DNA of 64,000 nucleotides from Streptomyces spiramyceticus (lineage in GTDB: Bacteria > Actinomycetota > Actinomycetes > Streptomycetales > Streptomycetaceae): positions 2,638,001 to 2,702,000 of the forward strand of contig NZ_JARBAX010000001.1 of assembly GCF_028807635.1 (NCBI RefSeq). The letters run 5' to 3'. Positions 33,501 to 42,599 of the stretch are shown one piece after another; position 1 is the first letter of the stretch, and each line of letters starts with the position of its first letter. Below the pieces are notes generated by a model. It ran no database searches. It was not told where the DNA came from and saw nothing but the letters and a program-made list of their open reading frames with translations. The translations under genes and the position numbers were made by a program.

Positions 33501-36500
33501 GTGTAGGTGTAGGTGGTGGAGTCGTAGGCGGCGGTGGTGCTGCGGGAGTGGTGCTGGCGCAGTTCTGTGGCCTGCCCGCGTGCGTCGGTGAGGGTTGTGG
33601 TGGCTGTGCCGCCCTGTGGTGGGATGACCGTGGTCCGGTCGCCGTCGTAGAGGGTCTGGGTGATGCCGAGGACGGTGCCGCCGTCGCCGTTGCCGGCGAT
33701 TTGCCTGGCTTCCGTTTCGCGTCCCAGCCCGTCGTAGGCGTGACGGCTTTGGGTCTCCACGCTCAGGGCGTTTTCGGGGGCGAAGAGGTCCCGGCTTGGT
33801 GCGCCCGTTGTGTAGTAGGAGGCGAAGGTCTTGGCGACCTGGCCGCGCTCGTCGTAGAAGGTGTCGGTCAGCAGGCGTCCGCTGTCGGGGCCCACGTCCT
33901 GGGTCTGGCGCGGGCGCAGCAGTCCGTCGTAGATGGTGTACGAGGCAATCTGGGCACCGCTGTTGTTCAGGGTCTGAGTGCGTACGGCGACTTCCTTGCC
34001 TTCTTCGATGAAGTAGTCGAAGGCATAGGAGGGAGTCAGAGAGGTAGCGCGGTTGGGCAACCAGACCTTGGCGGAGCGGCCGAGCGCGTCGTAGGTGAGG
34101 GTGGTGACCCGATTGTTGGTGTCGGTCTTGGTGGTGGGCTGGCCGCGCAGGGGGTCCAGGGCGAGCACCGTCGTCTGAGCGGTGGTGCTGTCCGCGGAGT
34201 CGGCGGGCGGAGTGGTCGAGGTGACCGTGGTGGGGAAGCCCGTGGTGGGGCTGTAGGTGGTGGTCTTCGTGCGGCCGTCGGTGCGCGCGGCGCGTACCGC
34301 GGCGGCTGTGCCAGTGACGGTGACGTTGGCGGTGAGGTCGGTGCTGGTCAGCTCGCGGCCGTAGCCGTCGAAGGTGGTGCCGGCCTCCAGGTAGGTGGCG
34401 GTCGTGCCGTCGTGCTTCTTCAGCGTGGCGGTCGCGGTCTCGTCACCCTTGGTGGGGGCGGCTCCGTAGGCGAGGCCGTCGTAAGCGCTGCGGACGTCGG
34501 AGATGACGTCGGTTGCACGGTTGGGTGTGGTGTTGTCGCAGTCCGTCGCAAGGGTTTCGACCTGCGAGGGCAGGACGAGGATCGCTGAAGCGGCGGGGTA
34601 CGTGGTGAGGGTGCACTGGTTGTCGTCTGCCGTGGAGGTGTCACCGCGGTCGTCGAGTTCGGTGATGCGTCCGGCGACGGTGTCGTATGTGGTCGACTTG
34701 GTGGTCGTGCGCCACTTGGTGCCCGCGCCGTTGTCCAGAGACGTGTACGCGGTGGAGTTGGCGGTGCCGGTGAAGTTGGCGGTCACCGTGCCCCAGGAGC
34801 GGACCTTCTTGGCTGTCTCGTGGTGCCAGGGCCGCTCAATGGTCTTGGAGAGGATGTTCCCGCCGGGGCCGGAGTAGTCGACCGTCTTGTAGACGAATCC
34901 GGCAGCGGCTGGATTGTCGGTAATTGACTCACCCTCGCCCGTTTCGAGCGCGACGGTGACGGACTTGGTGGTGTCACCGGAGGCGTCCTTGCGGTCGCCG
35001 TCCATGCCGCGCAGGAAATAGGTGTCCTGCTGCGTCTTCATGGCGGCGTCTCCTCCCTGGCCGCCGGTCTTGACCCGTACCTGGCCGTAGCCACGCCATT
35101 GGGACCAGGTCTTGTGCTTTTCCTTGGTCATGCCGTCGTCATCGTCGTAGTGCCATGCCCCGCCGCCCAGGTACGAGTAGGCGGTCACGGCGTCTGGAGC
35201 GCGCCCGGTGCGGTCGGTGGCGGTGACGGAATCGACGACGTACTTGTTGAACCAGTGCCGCTCCGGGGCCTCGGTGTCACTGCCGCCGAGCATCTGCGGG
35301 AAGCAGCGGGTGGTGTTGGTCTCCGGAGTGGGCAGTGCCGTAGCACTGCATGCGGGGGCGGAGTAGTTGACATCGGTCTGGCCGCCGTGCTCGTCGGCGA
35401 TGGTGGACAGCCGGGCCTTGATGAAGGGGGCGTAGCCGTCGCCGGTGGTGTCCATCCGGTTGGCCAGCTGCGTGTACGCGAGCGTGGTCTTCGGCAGCGT
35501 GATCGGCGTGGCTGCGGTGTGGCCGGTGCGTTGGATGGAGTCCAGCAGCAACTGGTAGTCGATGTCTGCCTGGCCCCAGCGGTGGGCCAGCGCCCAGGAG
35601 TCGACCTTGGCGTGGGTGCCGTCGGCCTGCAGGACCTGGGTGGTAATGCTGGTCAGCCGTTTGCGGGTCCAGAAGCTGGGGGCCAGGCGCCCCTGATCGC
35701 AGTCCGTGCCGGCAGTGCAGTTCATGTCCCACGGCGTGTCGTACCAATAAAACGAGTCCGTGCCGATCGAGGCACAGTCCGTCTGGCTGTTGGGAATGCA
35801 CCGCTCGGAGCTTGTGAAGTCCACCTTGGCCAATGGCTTGGTGCCGTACATGGAACTGGACTTCAGGCCGTACTCGATGCGGTCGAGGTAGCCGCCTCGG
35901 GTGTAGGGGGTGTCGTCGGTGGCCTTGAGATTGCGGCCGTAGTGGTTGGTCTCTTTGTTGTAGTAGTAGGACATGGCGTTGCCGTGCGTGTCGACTGCGT
36001 AGTCGAGGTTCCAGCGCCAGGCCTGCTGACACCAGGACTCGGCGAATGTGGCGCCGTGACACTTCTCGCCGTCATCATCGCCGTAGACGGGAACGGTCCA
36101 GGTGGAGTCAGTGGCTTCCTTGCCATCGACCCAGCCGGGCAAGCGGTGGTAACCAAAGTAGTAACGGGCACCGTCCGGTGCAGTCAGACGCCAGTACTCA
36201 CCGTCGTTGTCGCCGTTGCCCCGATTAGTCGAGGTCAGGCGGTTGATGAGAGTGCCGTCGTCCTTCTTGAGCTTCCACTCGTTAACCGTGCCGGTGGGGA
36301 CGAGTTCACCGCCCTTGCCGTTGAAGGTGATGAACGCGTTGTCGTAGCCCCAGCAGAGATCGCCGGGCTTGTTGCCGTCCGCGTTCTCGATACCGTCGTC
36401 CGCGCATGGCTTGTAGCGCCGCTCGATGTAGCCGGGCGACAGGTCGAATCCGTCACCGACCCAGGAGGACTGACTGTTGGTACCACCGGTACGCCCGTCG

Positions 36501-37381
36501 ACCGTGCCGGAGGAGTACGCCAGGTTCACCTTCGGAGCCAGGTCACCCGGCACTTCAGGCACCGGAATGTCGTATGCCCAGCCGAAGTCACCAGAGTTGA
36601 GTTCGGTGCTCCAGGTCGAGGAGGCGGAAAGGGGCGTTGCCTTGTAGTCGCCCGTCTTTCCGGAGTCATCGGCTACCGCTGCCATGACCGTGGGCCCTGA
36701 CGCGCTCAGGGAGACCGCCTTGGCGGTCAGCGTCTGCTTCTCTGTGTCGTTGTCCGTCACCACGGGGGTAGCTGTGCGGCACGCCGCCTTGCCCGGCGTG
36801 GTGAGCACGCAGGCCGGCAGCTTCACCAGGGTCAGGCGGGAGGCGTAGCCACCGCCGAATGCCTCAGCAAAGGAGGAGTAGTCCACCTGCGTACCGATGG
36901 TCCCCTTCGTGCCCTTCTTACGGGACTCGAGGCTGAACAGCAGACCGTCAACCCCTGCCTTCCGGGCTGTACCGCGCGGAAGGACACGTGCCTCGACCTT
37001 GCCGCCGGCGGCTGTCTTGGCATGTTTCGTCGACAACGTGTGCAGTCGCACGGGCAGGCTGTCGGCCTTGAACCGGGCGCCAGTCTTCGTCGTCGGTTTG
37101 GGCAGTTCGACCACTGCCGTTCCGGCCTTTGGCCAGGCGGCCTTCGGCTTGCGCTGAGGGGTCCGGAGCCCCTTTTGAACCGTGCGAGGAACGATCTTCC
37201 CGCTGTCGTGTCCGGCGATGGGCTTCTCTGACTTGGGCAACCCCGGAAGGTTGCTGCCCGCCGTCGCCGTCGGCGCAAGAGCCGTAGCTTGGAGGAGGGT
37301 GGCCACCATCACCGTGGAGGCGCCCAGCGCAATTCTGCGCCGCAGCTGCCCACCACGCCGAGGTGGTGATATGCCGTTCAT
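30575..37381 (-). CDS. RHS polymorphic toxin with HINT domain
   Basis: The protein has about 2268 residues from ATG 37381; ATG 37414 is the alternative start, and neither has a good ribosome site. A Sec signal (RRRIALGASTVMVATLLQAT) comes first. Residues 300-1050 form the N-terminal shell (WVGDGFDLSPGYIERRY). RHS/YD repeats fill about 1090-1800 (YDALGRSAKVW, YDGLGRETEAR), ending in the core motif HLGAREYDAAIGRFISVDP. A Gly/Asn linker follows at about 1887-1927. A HINT protease-like domain begins at CKCFLAGTGVLMADG and ends with VLVHN near residue 2159. The last 109 residues are the toxin tip with GDHEMNSKPTKFHFH, whose His and Glu residues suggest a nuclease. The toxin is released after the VLVHN site. 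Confidence 0.92.
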   Translation of the reverse strand: MNGISPPRRGGQLRRRIALGASTVMVATLLQATALAPTATAGSNLPGLPKSEKPIAGHDSGKIVPRTVQKGLRTPQRKPKAAWPKAGTAVVELPKPTTKTGARFKADSLPVRLHTLSTKHAKTAAGGKVEARVLPRGTARKAGVDGLLFSLESRKKGTKGTIGTQVDYSSFAEAFGGGYASRLTLVKLPACVLTTPGKAACRTATPVVTDNDTEKQTLTAKAVSLSASGPTVMAAVADDSGKTGDYKATPLSASSTWSTELNSGDFGWAYDIPVPEVPGDLAPKVNLAYSSGTVDGRTGGTNSQSSWVGDGFDLSPGYIERRYKPCADDGIENADGNKPGDLCWGYDNAFITFNGKGGELVPTGTVNEWKLKKDDGTLINRLTSTNRGNGDNDGEYWRLTAPDGARYYFGYHRLPGWVDGKEATDSTWTVPVYGDDDGEKCHGATFAESWCQQAWRWNLDYAVDTHGNAMSYYYNKETNHYGRNLKATDDTPYTRGGYLDRIEYGLKSSSMYGTKPLAKVDFTSSERCIPNSQTDCASIGTDSFYWYDTPWDMNCTAGTDCDQGRLAPSFWTRKRLTSITTQVLQADGTHAKVDSWALAHRWGQADIDYQLLLDSIQRTGHTAATPITLPKTTLAYTQLANRMDTTGDGYAPFIKARLSTIADEHGGQTDVNYSAPACSATALPTPETNTTRCFPQMLGGSDTEAPERHWFNKYVVDSVTATDRTGRAPDAVTAYSYLGGGAWHYDDDDGMTKEKHKTWSQWRGYGQVRVKTGGQGGDAAMKTQQDTYFLRGMDGDRKDASGDTTKSVTVALETGEGESITDNPAAAGFVYKTVDYSGPGGNILSKTIERPWHHETAKKVRSWGTVTANFTGTANSTAYTSLDNGAGTKWRTTTKSTTYDTVAGRITELDDRGDTSTADDNQCTLTTYPAASAILVLPSQVETLATDCDNTTPNRATDVISDVRSAYDGLAYGAAPTKGDETATATLKKHDGTTATYLEAGTTFDGYGRELTSTDLTANVTVTGTAAAVRAARTDGRTKTTTYSPTTGFPTTVTSTTPPADSADSTTAQTTVLALDPLRGQPTTKTDTNNRVTTLTYDALGRSAKVWLPNRATSLTPSYAFDYFIEEGKEVAVRTQTLNNSGAQIASYTIYDGLLRPRQTQDVGPDSGRLLTDTFYDERGQVAKTFASYYTTGAPSRDLFAPENALSVETQSRHAYDGLGRETEARQIAGNGDGGTVLGITQTLYDGDRTTVIPPQGGTATTTLTDARGQATELRQHHSRSTTAAYDSTTYTYTPAGKLSQITDPAGNRWKYAYDLLGHKTEVVDPDRGTTKSTYDDRGQLVTTTDHGKLVSDADGYKKVLHHAYDGLGRKTQLRENSATGTLRAAWTYDTVTGAKGQLASSTRYVGTDAYTTRITQYDPLYRPQRTAVEIPASEGTALAGTYQTGTSYKPSGLVAGVSFSAAGSLAGGSYAYGYDETLRPVSLLGDGFETNTSYSLTGKPLQHTLASTAAGAKITQVTNDYEWGTQRLSASRVDREGVNGVDRNQTYRYDQAGNILSVADVSRSGTDNQCFTYDYLRRMTEAWTEADTTCSTGPSGSATGGVAPYWHSYTYDKTGNRQTETLHDTAGDNTKDTKRDYTYPAPGAPQAHTLGEVNQVGPSGTVKTAYTYDEAGNTRTRMVDGDTQTLDWDTEGHLAKVTKPVEGGTTEVTEYLYDADGNRLIARTNDETTLYLGHTELVLPKGATKAKATRYIDLGNGHQAVQADDGSTTFTIADHNGTGQIAVKAADLAMTQRRTLPFGEARGAPAATWPGTKSFVGGTDDTTTTGLIHLGAREYDAAIGRFISVDPIMDVVEPQQINGYAYAYNSPLTYSDPTGLYEPGGGRDPRDTTRGPRKRGKGDSGKGDSDNGNGNGGGNGNGNRGGNGNGKSAGISVEVKASVPAPETPKTCTHGRGFKITCPKSGLFTEIVIRVVLPDTEAWRKCLSERHGESCAWAATDLPILKAAKIGKIVGKILRKCKCFLAGTGVLMADGKTKAIEDIKTGDEVLATDPKTGETSEREVAATIVTDDDKRFTELTISTPDGNEKLTATYEHPFWSVSAHDWVEAGDLKPGMTLRTDDGRTVKVIQTRQYEDRTRTYNLTIEGLHTYYVLAGSTAVLVHNSNCPPPETVNNLPEVTAPKPLKPSQADKAWSDFLGPGPYTNIHPRTGQVDPNRLVSSNGRRSIRMGDHEMNSKPTKFHFHMETWDWNSVTNAWTVGNTMQRVPLGVK

Positions 37382-37466
37382 TCCTTGATCAATCCTTTTC
37401 GGATCAGCGCTCATCGGCACAGCCGTGAGGAGCATGCACGGGAACATCAACAAACACAGGCGAGCG

Positions 37467-37501
37467 GTGGGGCGGGCCAAAGTGTTCTGCGCCCGCCCCA
37501 C
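37467..37501 (-). terminator. Hairpin between the LamG and RHS genes
   Basis: GTGGGGCGGGC (37467-37477) and GCCCGCCCCAC (37491-37501) form a perfect 11-bp stem, 9 bp after the stop of the LamG gene and 85 bp before the RHS start. It may reduce transcription into the toxin gene. Confidence 0.7.
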
Positions 37502-37509
37502 CTCTCTGG

Positions 37510-40500
37510 TCAGTCGCCAGGCACCTTGGTCGGTATGTCGAAGTAGCTGATCGCCAGCTTGTTGACCTGTGCGTCCGTCAGCGCGCCCTGGAATACCCAG
37601 GCGTCGTCCACAAGGCCGGGGAAGTACCCACTGGCCCCAGTGCCTGTGCCTGATCGTCCGATCTGGAGCGACGCTGCTTTGAAGGCGAGTGCGTCTTCCG
37701 CCCACGGCACCAGGTCCGCGCAAGCCGGGTCGTCGTTCTCGCCGTCACCGTCGCCGTGCGCGCAGGTTTCGGCCAGTACGCCGTTGATGTACAGGCGTGC
37801 CTCCTTGGCGAATCCGTCGTAGACCAAGGCCAGATGGTTCCACTGACGCACGTCATAGAACTCAGCGTTGTCTGCCTTAACCACGGCCGCGTCAGTGGCA
37901 TCCTTGTCCGCCACTGACAGCTGCCAACGACCATGATTCGCCGGGTTCGCGGCGTCAGGCACGAAGTGCACCGCGAAGGCGCTCTTCTTGGTCCCCTCCG
38001 CGCTGGCCAATGCCACCGCGTCCGTGGGCATTGCCGCCGCCTGTGCCCAGGCAGTCAGCGTGAAGCTGGCTGATGTATCAACCGGAACGGTGCTGGTCGC
38101 GGCATAGTCGCTCGTACCGTCCAGTCGCAGGGACCCAAAGTCGATGTTTGCCGTTTCCGACTTCGAAGCCCCTCCGTACAGCGTGAGCGCATTGCCCGTG
38201 CCGGCGGCGTCCGGAGTAGTGACCGGAGCGGTACCGGCCGTCTCCTCGAACTTCCAACGGCTCTTGACCAACGGTCGCTGCTTGAACAGCTGCTGCACCT
38301 CGCCGGCCGAAACGGGCCGATCGAAGAGCCTGACGTCGTCGATCTGGCCCGGGAAGTGCGAGCCGGGCTGGCCGCCGTACGAGCCGGCACCGATTTGCAC
38401 AGCGCCGCCCGCGTACCACGTCGACGACACACTCGTGGTCCCCTCGCGCTTGCCATTCACATAGAGCGTCAGGGTGTTGGCCACGGTGTCATGCACACCC
38501 ACCAGGTGCACCCATTCCCCGCGCTGTGCGCTCGTGCCGTCATCCTGCATGGCACGGATTGGCGTGGCTTCGGGGCTGTCTGCGGAGTACTGGTTGAAAG
38601 ACCACCGGTCATAGGCAGCCGAGTAGTACAGCTCGAAACCTGGCTTGTGCGTGCCTGCCTGCGTCGCGATGATCGCCGCATGGCCTGGCTTTGTCTTGGG
38701 CAGTTTTGCCCAGGCTGAGACTGCGAAACTACGCAGGTTGTTCACGAGCGGTCGGCCCGTGCTGGCGTAGTCGTCCTGACCGTCGAACGTGACCGCCGCG
38801 CCCTCGACACCTGCCGCACCCGTCGTCGGAGTCCCGTAATACTTGGCGGACATCACCTCCGGCGTGCCGGTCAGCGTCGTTGCGGGAGCCTCCTCGTCCA
38901 TCGGGAAGACCGCACGTGCCGGCCGGGCGGAGATGAGCGATTCCTTTCCGTGCAGTCGCGTCACTTCACCCTGCGCCAGCGGCTTGTCGAAGATCTGCAG
39001 TTCGTCGATGGAGCCTGGGAAGAAGCTTCCGGGGTTGCCGCTGTAGGAGCCCGCCCCGATTTGCAGACCGCGCCGGGCGTCCCATGGTGAGTCGTACGTG
39101 ATGCTGCCGGCCAGTTCACCGTCGACGTAGAGCTTCATCTCGTCGTAAGTCGCGCTGTACGTGCCCACCAGGTGGGTCCATTGGCCGACTGTGGCACCTC
39201 CCGCGGACGCCTGCATGACCCGGGTGATCCCAGCATCGGCGGTGTCTGACTGGTACTGGTTGAACGCCCACCGGTCATACGTCTTGGAGTAGTACAGCTC
39301 GAACCCCGGCGAGTGATTGCCTGGTTGTGCGGCGATGATTGCCGCGCCGTCAGGAGCCTTGGAGAGCCTGGCCCAAGCCGAGACCGAGAACCCGGTCTCG
39401 GTGCTCACCGTGGGAATGTCGGTTTTGGCATAGTCATCAACCCCGTCGAAGGCCACGGCTGCCCCCTTGGCTCCCGGAGCTCTGAGCGTGGGGCCACCTG
39501 ACAGAGAGGCGGTATACACCCCCGCGTTCCCCTTCGCTTCTGTGGCGCCGGCTCCCTCGTCCAAGGACCAAGCCGCGCGCTCGGGCTGGCCCGCCTTGAC
39601 CCTGAAGCGGTAGCCGGTAGCTGCCGAACGGTTCCCTGCAGAGTCGAGCGAGGACACGTAGAGCGTGTTCACGCCAACCTTGGGTGGCAGCATCCGCAGT
39701 GTCTTGGCGGCACCGCTCGTCGTGGTGATGGTGTTGTTGGAACTGGGACTGACGTTGAGGCCGTACCAGTACTTGGTGACCTGCGTATCGTTGGCCTTGA
39801 TCTCGAACGTCCCGTACTTGCCCATCCCGTCCAACCACGGGTCGTCCGGGTCCTCCGTCTTTGAGGCGGGATACTCGTTCGAGAAGATCGTCGGCGACCT
39901 CGGAGCCTTGGTGTCGTAGTAGAAGTAACAGCCTGTCGGATCGCCTGCATACGACCACGGCGAGTACTGTGCTCCGTCATATGTGCGGACGTGCCAGTTG
40001 ACCTCCTTGTTCTCCGGGATCGACGACGGCAGGCTGACCGAGAAGTCGGAGCCGGAGCTCTTCGTCGTGGTCAAGAAAGGCTTCCCCGCCGGGGGCCACA
40101 CTCCACCGTCCCATGTCGCCTGGAACTGTACTGACACCCTGTCGCCATCGGGGTCGGTGATGTTGTTGGCGTAGATCTCGCCCAGACTGCGGGTGCGCTC
40201 AGCGCTCCCTGGCTTCTTGCACTCGTCGCCATACTCCATGCTCAGCTGCGACATCTTGACTTGCGAGGGGGGCCGGTTGTACTTCACGCGCAGAAATGCC
40301 TTGTCCGAGAAGCGCTTCCAGCCGTAGGCGTCCGACTCGCTGGAGGCCCGCAACCCAAAAGTCATTGACGGGTCCTTGGCGTTGGCAGCAGCCTGCACCG
40401 CCGACTTCACTGAGAACTCTGCGTCCTTGGCCTCGCAGCGTTCGTCGAAACCGTGGGCGAATGACGTCGACGCCAGCTCCTTGACCCAGAACCCGGACGC

Positions 40501-41811
40501 GTTCTGGGAGTTCCAGGTGGTCGATGTCGAGATGTCTTCCGTCTGCCACAGCTCCACCCCCCGGCTTTCGCACGAGGCGGACCAAGTGTTACGCACCACG
40601 AACTCAGCTGACAAAATGCTCTTACCAGCGAACTTTGAGACGGGGATCTGATAGAAGACCCGCTTGGTGTCATGCGGCGCGCAGTACGACCAGCCGCAGT
40701 AGCCCACGCCTTCGGTTGATTTGCCGTTGAACTTCCACTGCGGGGACGAGGCCCAGTATTTCGAGGCCATGGTCCACGATGTCGCCCGCGGCGAGTACCA
40801 CTGCGGGTCGATGAACACCGGGTACACGGTGTCCTTGCCCTTCAGTACCTCTGTGTCCGGGGTCAGGACCAGTTCGTCCCCGCCCGCCGGGATCTCTACG
40901 CCGACCGGTGCGAGCTGCCCCGACTCCCCCGCGCCAGGCTCCCCACGCGACTCGCCGTCACTGGCCGCCGCCACGGTCCGAGCGGCCAGGGTCTGGGCGG
41001 CCAGGGTCTGGGCGGCCGGGGCGCTCTCACCCTCGCTCGAGTCCCACATCACAGGCGTCGACGCTTCGAATACCGCGCCTTTCGCGCCCGCGTCCATCGC
41101 CTGCAGGCCACCCTCGGAAGTCTCCTTGACCTCCATCCCGTGAGCAGCCAGCTTCAGGCGCAGCTTTGCCAGTTCACTGCTCGCTGCTGCCTTCGCATTC
41201 TTGACGACGAGGAGCTGGGAGAAGCCGTCCGGCGACGCGGTCAGCCGCAGGTCTACTCCCGGAAGGACATGGGCATAGGTCGCCGTGTCCCCTTCAAGCG
41301 TCGGCTTGGGCAGCGCCTTCGGCCAGGTCATCTCCATTTCACGGCCGGCCTTCTCCAGGCGCACCATCGGCCCAGCACCACCACCGGAGAATGCCACTCC
41401 CACAGTGGCCGCCTTAGGAGCAACCATTCCACCGGCGACAACGGCCAGATCCGTGTCGACCGGCTTCCACGCGCCGCCCACACGCGCCCACACCGGGCGT
41501 AGATACTCCCGCGCTTCCAGATCTCCACCCGGAGTCGCGAAGACCTCGCTGGTCTCGCCGCGCAGCGATGCGACCTCCACGGCCTTACCAGATCGCCTGG
41601 CTTCTGCGAAGGCCTCCGCCTCCGAATGAGGCGCCGTCGACGCCTCGGCTTCATCGGCTGCTTCTGCGCGCGGGGCGGCCGAAGCCGCCGCGACTGCGCC
41701 GGTAGCGGGCAACAGGCTGACCAACAGCGCCGAGCCGAGCGCAAGACCCCCCGCCCTGCCCACGCAACGCACACTTCCCCACAACCCAAACACGGTCCCC
41801 CCACAGTTCAC
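37510..41811 (-). CDS. Surface LamG/concanavalin-type protein paired with RHS
   Basis: The protein has up to 1433 residues from GTG 41811; a GTG about 45 bp further in, with GGGGAA before it, is also possible. A Sec signal (GRAGGLALGSALLVSLLPAT) is followed by an Ala/Glu-rich stretch. About residues 320-520 form a DNRLRE-like beta domain (VYPVFIDPQWYSPRATSW). A fibronectin-like part follows at about 530-740. Three LamG/jellyroll lectin domains occupy about 737-950, 970-1174 and 1184-1430; the first two share FELYYSKTYDRWAFNQY and FELYYSAAYDRWSFNQY and so come from a duplication. In Streptomyces such proteins often precede RHS toxins and may help surface display or attachment. No catalytic motif is visible. 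Confidence 0.88.
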   Translation of the reverse strand: MNCGGTVFGLWGSVRCVGRAGGLALGSALLVSLLPATGAVAAASAAPRAEAADEAEASTAPHSEAEAFAEARRSGKAVEVASLRGETSEVFATPGGDLEAREYLRPVWARVGGAWKPVDTDLAVVAGGMVAPKAATVGVAFSGGGAGPMVRLEKAGREMEMTWPKALPKPTLEGDTATYAHVLPGVDLRLTASPDGFSQLLVVKNAKAAASSELAKLRLKLAAHGMEVKETSEGGLQAMDAGAKGAVFEASTPVMWDSSEGESAPAAQTLAAQTLAARTVAAASDGESRGEPGAGESGQLAPVGVEIPAGGDELVLTPDTEVLKGKDTVYPVFIDPQWYSPRATSWTMASKYWASSPQWKFNGKSTEGVGYCGWSYCAPHDTKRVFYQIPVSKFAGKSILSAEFVVRNTWSASCESRGVELWQTEDISTSTTWNSQNASGFWVKELASTSFAHGFDERCEAKDAEFSVKSAVQAAANAKDPSMTFGLRASSESDAYGWKRFSDKAFLRVKYNRPPSQVKMSQLSMEYGDECKKPGSAERTRSLGEIYANNITDPDGDRVSVQFQATWDGGVWPPAGKPFLTTTKSSGSDFSVSLPSSIPENKEVNWHVRTYDGAQYSPWSYAGDPTGCYFYYDTKAPRSPTIFSNEYPASKTEDPDDPWLDGMGKYGTFEIKANDTQVTKYWYGLNVSPSSNNTITTTSGAAKTLRMLPPKVGVNTLYVSSLDSAGNRSAATGYRFRVKAGQPERAAWSLDEGAGATEAKGNAGVYTASLSGGPTLRAPGAKGAAVAFDGVDDYAKTDIPTVSTETGFSVSAWARLSKAPDGAAIIAAQPGNHSPGFELYYSKTYDRWAFNQYQSDTADAGITRVMQASAGGATVGQWTHLVGTYSATYDEMKLYVDGELAGSITYDSPWDARRGLQIGAGSYSGNPGSFFPGSIDELQIFDKPLAQGEVTRLHGKESLISARPARAVFPMDEEAPATTLTGTPEVMSAKYYGTPTTGAAGVEGAAVTFDGQDDYASTGRPLVNNLRSFAVSAWAKLPKTKPGHAAIIATQAGTHKPGFELYYSAAYDRWSFNQYSADSPEATPIRAMQDDGTSAQRGEWVHLVGVHDTVANTLTLYVNGKREGTTSVSSTWYAGGAVQIGAGSYGGQPGSHFPGQIDDVRLFDRPVSAGEVQQLFKQRPLVKSRWKFEETAGTAPVTTPDAAGTGNALTLYGGASKSETANIDFGSLRLDGTSDYAATSTVPVDTSASFTLTAWAQAAAMPTDAVALASAEGTKKSAFAVHFVPDAANPANHGRWQLSVADKDATDAAVVKADNAEFYDVRQWNHLALVYDGFAKEARLYINGVLAETCAHGDGDGENDDPACADLVPWAEDALAFKAASLQIGRSGTGTGASGYFPGLVDDAWVFQGALTDAQVNKLAISYFDIPTKVPGD

Positions 41812-42232
41812 TCATTGATGTGCGGCGAACGTAACTACGTGCGCGCACATATCCACAACTCGTATAAGGGGCGAATGAAGGCCAAGATCCAGGAAACATA
41901 GTGGCGCTCGCCACATACAGAATGGTTGTGCGAGTTCAAGCGGCGACTAAGCGTCGCTTGAGTCTCGAAACGATCACGCGAAGGCATTGAGTGCATGGCA
42001 GACAACTAGGCGCCTACCGACCACTTCACGCCCCTGTCCTGCATGTTTCTGCCGACTACCAGGCCGGAAGTCCGAAAGCGAGCCACTCGGGGCGCGAGCA
42101 CCCGCGCGTCGCGAAGCACCTACAAGCGACGGTCGCTGATCGGCCAAACCCGGCGCGGCCCATTCACTCTGCGCTACCGAACGGATAACTTCCGTGAGGT
42201 TGACCGGTCGTTGGCTCGTGAGGAGACCTCGG
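41812..42232. other. Divergent promoter region, no gene seen
   Basis: About 420 bp between the LamG gene and the small secreted gene. The part 41815-41990 is AT-richer than average and should hold the promoter of the toxin locus. No open frame with a ribosome site is visible on either strand. Confidence 0.4.
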
Positions 42233-42599
42233 GTGAATCGAATGCGCACTGTCCTGGCCGCACTTGGTGCCGTCGCGGTGATCGCGACAGGCCCTGTCGC
42301 GTCCGCCGCGCCGCTCGCCGTGGCGGACGAGGCCCGCAAGCTGCGGCCCGCGCCGTGCACCGGCCAGTTCCAGGGGGACGCGCGGCTGGGGCCCGAGCGG
42401 CTGCCGAGGAAGTGGGAGAAGCCAGTGGGGCCGCTGGTCAAGGGGTATGGAACTGCTGCTGGTTGAGTGGCTAGGAGTGTGCGTAAGGGCGCATGAGTGT
42501 GTCCTCGGTCGTGGTGTAGGAACGCGCATAAGCGGCGGGGATCGGATTGTCAGTGGTGGCCGGTAGGTTCGGGGTGTTGATCACGAAGGGAGGCGAGCG

